A DNA stretch of 19,764 bases, taken from positions 1 through 19,764 of the forward strand of contig JBAQNP010000032.1 in assembly GCA_049303905.1 (NCBI GenBank), read 5' to 3'. Every line of letters starts with the position of its first letter. Positions within the stretch are counted from its first letter, which is position 1. Source of the stretch: UBA2206 sp049303905. Its GTDB lineage: Bacteria > Patescibacteriota > Minisyncoccia > Moranbacterales > UBA2206. The translations under genes were made by a program, and so were the position numbers. Below, piece by piece: positions 14,721 to 19,764 of this stretch. The notes under the pieces were generated by a model, which ran no database searches, was not told the origin of the DNA, and worked only from the letters and a program-made list of their open reading frames with translations.

Positions 14721-16220
14721 ATGGAGGAAAAAACTAAAGCGATAGTAAAAAATACGGAAAAAAATTACCAACAAATTAGTATTGATCAATTTGATAATTT
14801 TATAAAAAAATTTCCCACCTATGGCACATTAATAAAATGTGGAGAATATAGTCTAGACCTTTTTAATAATAAAAACGAGGAATTTTATAATTATGTAATT
14901 GAGGAAAAAGATAAACAAACAATTACGCAATGGGGTCTTGCTTTAATCTCCTTTCGCTCAGTTTTAAGATCAAATGACGGCAGGGGTTATGCTTTGTCTG
15001 AACAAGATTTTTTTCAGTTGAATAGTCAGGCTAATTCTATAAAGGAGCCATTTTCTGAAGATAAAAATTTAACATCATTTTTACAGAGGATTTCGCAAGA
15101 GCAATTTCCGGCGCAAAATTCGAAAAGAAGTAATTGTTTGGCCAGATACTACGATATATTTAAAAGCTCCAATTTGAGTCAGGACTTTCAGGATGTTTAT
15201 GATATTAGTATAGAAGATTATATGTTAACAGGGATGGCAATTTTTGGTTTGATTATCAAAAATAATAATCCTATTATTGATTTTGATAATGTTAACATAG
15301 AAACTAATAACAAGAGAATTAACGATGTTTTTATTAGAGAAAAAAAAGAAAAATTTCGCAATATAGCTTTCGCTGATTACAATGAGTTTAGGAGCTTAAT
15401 AATTGGTTCGTGTAGCATCCCAGGTTATGAAAAATACGAGTTCAATCCTTTATATTCAAAGCCAATAATTGATGGAGATAATAGATATTCATATTTAAAA
15501 GGTAAAAATGTAGTTCCAAATGTAGAAGCCTTAATAAGTAAAATAACGAAAGGTATCTATTGGGATTTGAGGGATTATTACCGAAAAAAAGATTCTCAAG
15601 ATTTTTTAAATTCATTTGGTGATTTGTTTAAGGATTATGTTGGCAGGATACTAAAAAATTATTTTGGAGAGAATAATGTAGTTGACTTGGATATTTATAA
15701 AGAGAAAAATTCAATAAAAGGTAAAATTGCAGACTGGCTAATTTGCTTGGATGAAATAGAACTGTTGATAGAATGCAAATCTTCATTACTAAGTCAAAAA
15801 GTAAAACAAACATTTATTCCCGAAGTCTTTCAAAAATGGTGCATAGATAGTAAATTTTCTAAAGCCGTTGATCAACTGTTAGAGACCGATAAAGTTTTGT
15901 CAAAAACAGAGAAAAAGAGATATAATGTAATTGTTATATTGGAAGATTTATATTTAGCAGAAATGCCGGAAGTTAAAAAAAAGATTGATCCAAGAGTCGA
16001 TGATTTTTTTATAACGACTATTGCAGATTTGGAAAATATGGAAAATTGGATAAAAAAATATGGAATAGAAAAGATAATAGAAGAGAAACTAGCTTCTGAT
16101 AAAAGAAATAATCCAGCAGAGGGGCGAGAGTTTATGCAAGTTTGTTTTAATTTGGATAATGAGATTAAAATGCATAATTCTTTCTTGAATGATATTTATA
16201 ATACGGCCTTAAAGTTTTAA
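14721..16220 (+). CDS. Unknown 499-aa protein with C-terminal PD-(D/E)XK-like signature
   Basis: No family recognised over the first 290 residues, which are helical and Lys/Asn-rich. The C-terminal part begins with a helix (FGDLFKDYVGRILKNYFG, 299-316) followed by GKIADWLIC (Asp338) and ELLIECKSS (Glu351-x-Lys353), the layout of a restriction-endonuclease-like fold. It is the last gene of the defence run, 16 bp after the AlbA_2 gene. I start at ATG 14721 (ATGGAGGAAAAAAC); the open frame extends upstream to 14580, but that part overlaps the previous gene and reads as low-complexity shadow. Lower GC than the hsd genes, suggesting a different origin. It may be the effector of a module with the two preceding genes. 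Confidence 0.7.
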   Translation: MEEKTKAIVKNTEKNYQQISIDQFDNFIKKFPTYGTLIKCGEYSLDLFNNKNEEFYNYVIEEKDKQTITQWGLALISFRSVLRSNDGRGYALSEQDFFQLNSQANSIKEPFSEDKNLTSFLQRISQEQFPAQNSKRSNCLARYYDIFKSSNLSQDFQDVYDISIEDYMLTGMAIFGLIIKNNNPIIDFDNVNIETNNKRINDVFIREKKEKFRNIAFADYNEFRSLIIGSCSIPGYEKYEFNPLYSKPIIDGDNRYSYLKGKNVVPNVEALISKITKGIYWDLRDYYRKKDSQDFLNSFGDLFKDYVGRILKNYFGENNVVDLDIYKEKNSIKGKIADWLICLDEIELLIECKSSLLSQKVKQTFIPEVFQKWCIDSKFSKAVDQLLETDKVLSKTEKKRYNVIVILEDLYLAEMPEVKKKIDPRVDDFFITTIADLENMENWIKKYGIEKIIEEKLASDKRNNPAEGREFMQVCFNLDNEIKMHNSFLNDIYNTALKF

Positions 16221-16245
16221 ATTTTATAATTAAAATAAAAATAGT

Positions 16246-16404
16246 ATGGATACAATGCTCGTTATATTTTTTGTGTTTATAACTCTTGGATGGCTATATA
16301 ATCTCTTTTTTCTTGACGGTACGATTTTTAACACGGGATTATATTTTGCAGTAATAACAATCCTTGCGTTGATTAAGATATATAAGGATGACCATAAGCG
16401 CTAA
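16246..16404 (+). CDS. Tiny two-helix membrane protein
   Basis: A 52-aa ORF starting MDTMLVIFFVFITLGWLY, with two hydrophobic helices (about 4-22 and 29-45) around a short FLDGTIFNTG turn and a charged tail YKDDHKR. It lies 25 bp after the defence run with A/T-rich sequence between. Its composition is typical of a genuine small membrane protein rather than a random frame. Possible roles, such as the membrane component of an abortive infection module, are only guesses. Confidence 0.5.
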   Translation: MDTMLVIFFVFITLGWLYNLFFLDGTIFNTGLYFAVITILALIKIYKDDHKR

Positions 16405-16422
16405 TGAAAACTTATGTATTAA

Positions 16423-16533
16423 AATCTAAAAGACCTACTTATTTATGATGAGCTTTATGATAAGTTTACTATTGAAAAGTGTCAAAGTTGGAAAATGTGC
16501 AAGGGAACACAGGAAATGATTGCTTTGCAATAG
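16423..16533 (+). pseudogene. Fragment of the zinc-ribbon gene's 5' end
   Basis: The frame at 16423-16533 reads NLKDLLIYDELYDKFTIEKC and then QSW. This aligns without gaps to YQKDYTYYEELYDKLTIEKC-QRW near the N terminus of the intact zinc-ribbon protein at 18432; 15 of 23 residues are identical and most differences in the conserved core are silent at DNA level. It has no start codon, diverges abruptly after the Trp and stops 14 codons later. It is a decayed partial copy left upstream of xseA, so xseA-xseB is now bracketed by two copies of this sequence. The rest of 16405-16556 holds only a weak hairpin ATTGC/GCAAT followed by T's. Confidence 0.75.
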
Positions 16534-16556
16534 AATCTTTTTTAAAAATATAAAAA

Positions 16557-18203
16557 ATGAGTGACATTTTGACTCAAAAATTAAGAGCTTGGCGGAGAGA
16601 TGTAGCAAGCACTGCCGGTGTTGAGCTTTTTCGCGTGCTACCGAATAAAGTTTTGGAAGATATAGCGCGTTTGAAGCCGACTTGCAAGGAGGATCTGCTG
16701 GCTGTTAAAGGAATACGGGAAAAGAAGTTTGAAAAGTATGGGCGGGATATTTTGGCGATTATTCAAGAATGTTCCGGCGGAGGTGAAGTTGAAATTCAAG
16801 AAACTTATCAGGAAAAAAATAAAATTTATACAGTTAGTAATTATCTCGATAGTCTAAACTCAAAACTTTCGCAGGCAGGGGCGGCTATTAAGGGTGAGGT
16901 TTCTAGTATAAGTATTAGAAATGGACACGCTTATTTCGCAATCAAGGACAAAAGCGATGAGAGCTTGCTGAATTGTTTTATGTGGGCGCGAAATTATGAG
17001 ATGTCGGGAATAGACTTGGTTGAAGGAATGGAGGTTATTATCCACGGGATCCCGGAGGTATATAAGCCTTATGGGAAATTGTCTTTCAAAACCAGTGTAA
17101 TTGAGCTGGTGGGCGAAGGAGCGCTTAAAAAAGCATACGAAGCCCTAAAGAAGAAACTGGAAGTCGAAGGGTTGTTTGCGGAGGAGCGCAAGAAGCTAAT
17201 TCCGGATTTTCCTCACAAGGTTGGGTTGATTACTTCCCGGGACGGAGCTGTAATAGGAGATTTCAACACTAACATCGGAAATTTTGGATACGAGATTATT
17301 TTTATGGACTCCCGGGTGGAAGGCGCGGCGGCTATCAGTGATCTGATAAATGCAGTTGATTATTTTGAAGATAAAGATATTGATGTTTTGGTGATTATTC
17401 GGGGCGGAGGAAGTTTGGAGAGTTTACAGGCGTTCAATAATGAAATGCTAATACGAAAAGTGGCTGATTTGAAAATGCCGGTGATTTGCGGAATTGGACA
17501 CGACAAAGATATGCCTTTGCTTTCCTATGTGGCCGATAAGGCTGTTTCAACGCCAACGGCAGTCGCACAAGTTTTGAACAAATCTTGGGAGCGAGCGCTG
17601 GATAGGTTGGATAGCTATGAAAAAAGCATTATCAATCAGTATGAAACAATAGTGAGAGATAGTCGAGATAAAATAGAAAATGCCTCAAATACGATAAAGG
17701 AATTTTATCAAGAAACATTTAGGAACTTTGAGCGCTATGAACAAGTAATTAAAAATAATCTTATTACAGTCGACTATTCAATAAAACGAGAAAAGAAGAT
17801 GTTGGAACGAACAGGAGAAATACTGCGCTATCATTTTGGCAATAATGTCGGCGAAACCAAAAGGATGCTGGATAATTTCGGGAACGAATTATATAGTCAG
17901 CATTTACTAAAAAATATCGGTCATTCCTTAAAGCTAAATATCGGTAAATTGGGAGAATTTGGTGAAAATTTTACTAAAAAATTTATAGTTAGCTTAAATG
18001 GTATAATAAAAAAATTAGATGATTTTGAAAAAGATTTGAATAGTAATAATCCAGAACGACAGTTGAAACTCGGTTATAGTATTATCCGTGTTAATGGAAA
18101 AATTGTGAAATCAATCAGTCAGGTGAATAAGGGCGATGAGTTAATAAGTAAATTGAGTGATGGCGAGGTGTATTCAAAAGCTGAAAAAATAGTTAATCAA
18201 TAA
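16557..18203 (+). CDS. xseA: Exonuclease VII large subunit with N-terminal HRDC domain
   Basis: Large subunit of exonuclease VII, which degrades single-stranded DNA from both ends to oligonucleotides; 548 aa. Residues about 5-70 form an HRDC domain (LRAWRRDVAS, then VLEDIARLKPTCKEDLLAVKGI), normally found in RecQ helicases and RNase D, where it binds nucleic acid; it is not part of standard XseA. The OB-fold follows (about 90-185, with KIYTVSNYLDSLNSKL and IKGEVSSI). The catalytic core carries VGLITSRDGAVIGDF, IRGGGSLESLQAFNNE and GIGHDKDMPLLSYVADKAVSTPTA; the usual GHE reads GHD here. A long coiled coil (about 340-470) and the C-terminal NPERQLKLGYSI segment complete it. Starts in A/T-rich sequence without a Shine-Dalgarno; xseB begins 16 bp later. 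Confidence 0.93.
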   Translation: MSDILTQKLRAWRRDVASTAGVELFRVLPNKVLEDIARLKPTCKEDLLAVKGIREKKFEKYGRDILAIIQECSGGGEVEIQETYQEKNKIYTVSNYLDSLNSKLSQAGAAIKGEVSSISIRNGHAYFAIKDKSDESLLNCFMWARNYEMSGIDLVEGMEVIIHGIPEVYKPYGKLSFKTSVIELVGEGALKKAYEALKKKLEVEGLFAEERKKLIPDFPHKVGLITSRDGAVIGDFNTNIGNFGYEIIFMDSRVEGAAAISDLINAVDYFEDKDIDVLVIIRGGGSLESLQAFNNEMLIRKVADLKMPVICGIGHDKDMPLLSYVADKAVSTPTAVAQVLNKSWERALDRLDSYEKSIINQYETIVRDSRDKIENASNTIKEFYQETFRNFERYEQVIKNNLITVDYSIKREKKMLERTGEILRYHFGNNVGETKRMLDNFGNELYSQHLLKNIGHSLKLNIGKLGEFGENFTKKFIVSLNGIIKKLDDFEKDLNSNNPERQLKLGYSIIRVNGKIVKSISQVNKGDELISKLSDGEVYSKAEKIVNQ

Positions 18204-18219
18204 TTTTAATAAAACTAAT

Positions 18220-18429
18220 ATGCAAAATCCAAATCTATCTGAATCATTAAAAAAGTTGGAAGAAATCACTCAATGGTTCAATGGGCAAGAAGAAGTTGAT
18301 GTGGAAAAAGGACTAGAAAAAGTAAAGGAAGGTGCAAAGCTTATAAGAGCTAGTAGAGAAAGATTAAAAGAAGTTGAGAATGAGTTTAAGGATGTTAAAA
18401 AAGAGTTGGAGGGAGACTTAGAAGAATAA
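18220..18429 (+). CDS. xseB: Exonuclease VII small subunit
   Basis: A 69-aa acidic helical protein matching XseB: ESLKKLEEITQWFNGQEEVDVEKGLEKVKEGAKLI, then a second helix. Several copies wrap the coiled coil of the large subunit and are needed for activity. It is immediately downstream of xseA and 2 bp upstream of the zinc-ribbon gene, so all three are probably one transcript. Length is normal for the family and no residue looks out of place. Confidence 0.93.
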   Translation: MQNPNLSESLKKLEEITQWFNGQEEVDVEKGLEKVKEGAKLIRASRERLKEVENEFKDVKKELEGDLEE

Positions 18430-18431
18430 AA

Positions 18432-19523
18432 ATGTATCAATATCAAAAAGATTATACTTACTATGAGGAGCTTTATGATAAGCTTACTATTGAAAAGTGC
18501 CAGCGCTGGGAAAATAATCCATATCAGGCGGATATTTCTAAATTAAAAGGCAAGGAGAAGAAGCTAGGGGAACTAAAAAATAAGTTTTCTCACAATAGCG
18601 TTATGCCTCTTACTTTGCTTTTTTTGAAAATTGAACGCGCAGCCAAAAAATCAGATACAATTCAAGAATGGATGGAGCGAGACAGAAATAAAGATGAAAA
18701 ACTTACCAATGCTAGAGAGCCAGAGGGAGTTCGTTGCTTTGGATGTAGTTCGCCTTTGAAAAATTGTGTCTCGCGCGATCTTATGGATAATCATCAAGAG
18801 AAAGAAGAAGTCCTTTTTATGTTTGAGTGCGACAAATGCGGAAAGCGTCGTGCATTTTGGGAAAACGGTAAAGAGTGGGAGCATAAACCAACTTGTGGCA
18901 AGTGCAAGGCTGAAGTTCAAATAAGTAGTATTAAGGGGGATAATGTTATTACCACGGAATATCATTGCTCAAAATGTGGACACGTAGAAACCGATACACT
19001 GAATTTGAATAAAAAAGAAGAGCAGGTTAATCCGGATTTTGAAGCTAATCGAAAAAAGTATTGTCTTTCTGAATCAATGGGTCGCGATCTTATGGATAAG
19101 GCCGAGTGTATGAGTAAGGTTGTGGGCGGATGGGAAGATAGGGAGAAAAATAAAGAACTTTATGAGGCTGCTGGTAAAATAAAAAAGCTCACTGTCGTGG
19201 AACTTCAAAACTTGCTTAATCCGGCGATTGAAAAAGCGGGATATTCCAAGCTGGAATTTGAAAAGCCCGAAATTGAAAAGAATGTCATTTTAGGATTCAG
19301 TCTTCAGGACGCGAAAACTGGCAGAGATAAACTCAATAGTGAATATGATCTCAAGAGATTGATTAAAGCAACTCTTGAGGACACAAATTGGCGTCTGATG
19401 AGCGATGGGGTTAATTATCGCCTAGGTTTTCTGATAGGACGCTTAAATGGTGTAGAGAGCGAGGAAGATATTCTGAAATTGGTATTAGGGAATAAAGCCA
19501 GACAAAAGCTTGCAAATAAATAA
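18432..19523 (+). CDS. Two-zinc-ribbon protein of unknown function
   Basis: A 363-aa soluble protein. Four Cys pairs form two zinc ribbons: CFGC (102-105) with CDKC (133-136), and CGKC (155-158) with CSKC (179-182). The second resembles the ribbons of transcription factors such as TFIIS or RpoB-type subunits. The N-terminal ~90 residues are charged and helical; the C-terminal ~150, also helical, contain a possible DNA- or protein-binding region (YDLKRLIKATLEDTNWRLM). I recognise no full-length family. It begins 2 bp after xseB, so it may act with exonuclease VII on single-stranded DNA, or in transcription of the element. A 5' fragment of the same gene lies upstream of xseA. The last codons overlap the promoter of the junction RNA. 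Confidence 0.75.
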   Translation: MYQYQKDYTYYEELYDKLTIEKCQRWENNPYQADISKLKGKEKKLGELKNKFSHNSVMPLTLLFLKIERAAKKSDTIQEWMERDRNKDEKLTNAREPEGVRCFGCSSPLKNCVSRDLMDNHQEKEEVLFMFECDKCGKRRAFWENGKEWEHKPTCGKCKAEVQISSIKGDNVITTEYHCSKCGHVETDTLNLNKKEEQVNPDFEANRKKYCLSESMGRDLMDKAECMSKVVGGWEDREKNKELYEAAGKIKKLTVVELQNLLNPAIEKAGYSKLEFEKPEIEKNVILGFSLQDAKTGRDKLNSEYDLKRLIKATLEDTNWRLMSDGVNYRLGFLIGRLNGVESEEDILKLVLGNKARQKLANK

Positions 19524-19537
19524 TTTTCGTGTATACT
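19510..19537 (+). promoter_or_regulatory. Promoter of the junction RNA
   Basis: TTGCAA (19510-19515), a 16-bp spacer and TATACT (19532-19537) lie across the stop codon of the zinc-ribbon gene. Transcription would start near 19544 and run into the gene-free, structured sequence up to the window end and, in a circle, on to the terminator at 146-173. Confidence 0.6.
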
Positions 19538-19543
19538 GTAGTA

Positions 19544-19764
19544 GAAACCAGTTAAATTTACAACTTAATTTATACTCTACATAAACGAGCAAAATCGCTC
19601 CGTTTATTGCGGAAGTCCTGTGAGTTCCACGCCCGGAATCACCTCCTTTCTAGGGAGAATTTGACAATAATCCAGAGATGTGTTCTATTAAAGTATTTTC
19701 CGTCAAAAGAAAATATGGAATGCATTGGTTATTGTCCGACGGTCGACTCCGATTTATCGGGGAA
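19544..19764 (+). ncRNA. Candidate structured RNA, 5' part (continues at 1-173 in the circle)
   Basis: No gene fits here. Helices include TAAATT/AATTTA, AAACG-AGC/GCT-CGTTT with an AAAATC loop (the 19584-19606 region), GCG-GAA/TTC-CGC, TTTGAC/GTCAAA enclosing 37 nt, and GACAATAATCC (19663-19673) with GGTTATTGTC (19727-19736). Bases 19636-19656 read GGAATCACCTCCTTTCTAGG, which contains ATCACCTCCTTTCT, the conserved 16S rRNA 3' tail with its anti-Shine-Dalgarno core. Total length from promoter to terminator would be about 346 nt. An open frame without an ATG also runs through most of it, from after the stop near 19552 to 138 past the junction, but it has no start codon before base 19715. Confidence 0.45.
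19715..19764. repeat. Terminal direct repeat, right copy
   Basis: Identical over 50 bases to positions 1-50. It marks either the overlap of a circular assembly or the second attachment-site copy. It directly continues the structured RNA that starts near 19544, and pairing between 19663-19673 and 19727-19736 shows that the repeat is structurally part of that RNA. Confidence 0.9.

Noticed and set aside
19544..19764. tmRNA, RNase P RNA or SRP RNA at the junction
   Set aside because: No CCA-type acceptor with T-arm, no P RNA core motifs, no SRP GGAAGGAAGCAGCC-type motif.
1..19764. CRISPR array, tRNA genes or insertion sequence
   Set aside because: No regularly spaced repeats, no cloverleaf with conserved T-arm, no transposase ORF seen.

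Overview
The window is a compact, AT-rich piece of bacterial DNA. Its last 50 bases (19715-19764) repeat its first 50 (1-50) exactly. The simplest reading is a circular molecule of about 19,714 bp; an integrated element bounded by 50-bp attachment repeats is the alternative. No rRNA gene, tRNA, ribosomal protein or other chromosomal housekeeping gene is visible. UGA is used as a normal stop. Most starts lack a clear Shine-Dalgarno sequence and sit in A/T-rich sequence, and genes are packed with 2-40 bp gaps or small overlaps. This style would fit an uncultivated lineage such as Patescibacteria/CPR, but that is an impression: nothing in the window is diagnostic.

Left module (1-5,580), mobility and control. 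A tyrosine recombinase lies next to the terminal repeat. It converges on a leftward four-gene operon (small membrane protein, two unknowns, orphan receiver-domain protein). That operon is divergent from an XRE-type regulator, with nested inverted repeats between them. Next come a promoter and a rod-shaped candidate small RNA with a terminator, a small basic protein, a phage terminase-small-subunit-like protein, a winged-helix replication-type protein followed by three iteron-like repeats and a terminator, and a second tyrosine recombinase. Integrase, divergent repressor, lone TerS and replication-type protein without capsid genes recall phage satellites (PICI-like), though a plasmid is equally possible.

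Central module (5,580-16,220), defence. One rightward run of seven genes encodes a DUF262/DUF1524 (GmrSD-like) protein, a complete Type I restriction-modification system (HsdR, HsdM, HsdS), a DUF6602-like putative nuclease, an AlbA_2/Schlafen-like protein, and a large unknown protein with a C-terminal PD-(D/E)XK-like signature. A promoter-like sequence with long inverted repeats precedes it.

Right module (16,221-19,523). A tiny membrane protein and a broken fragment of a zinc-ribbon gene are followed by exonuclease VII large subunit with an extra N-terminal HRDC domain, exonuclease VII small subunit, and an intact two-zinc-ribbon protein of unknown function.

Junction (19,510 through the end to about 175). 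A promoter at the end of the last gene and a terminator just before the integrase bracket roughly 346 nt of strongly base-paired sequence, GC-richer than its surroundings. It contains a 14-base match to the conserved 3' tail of 16S rRNA including the anti-Shine-Dalgarno core. I do not recognise it as tmRNA, RNase P RNA, 6S or SRP RNA. It may be an undescribed RNA carried across the circular junction or attachment site.
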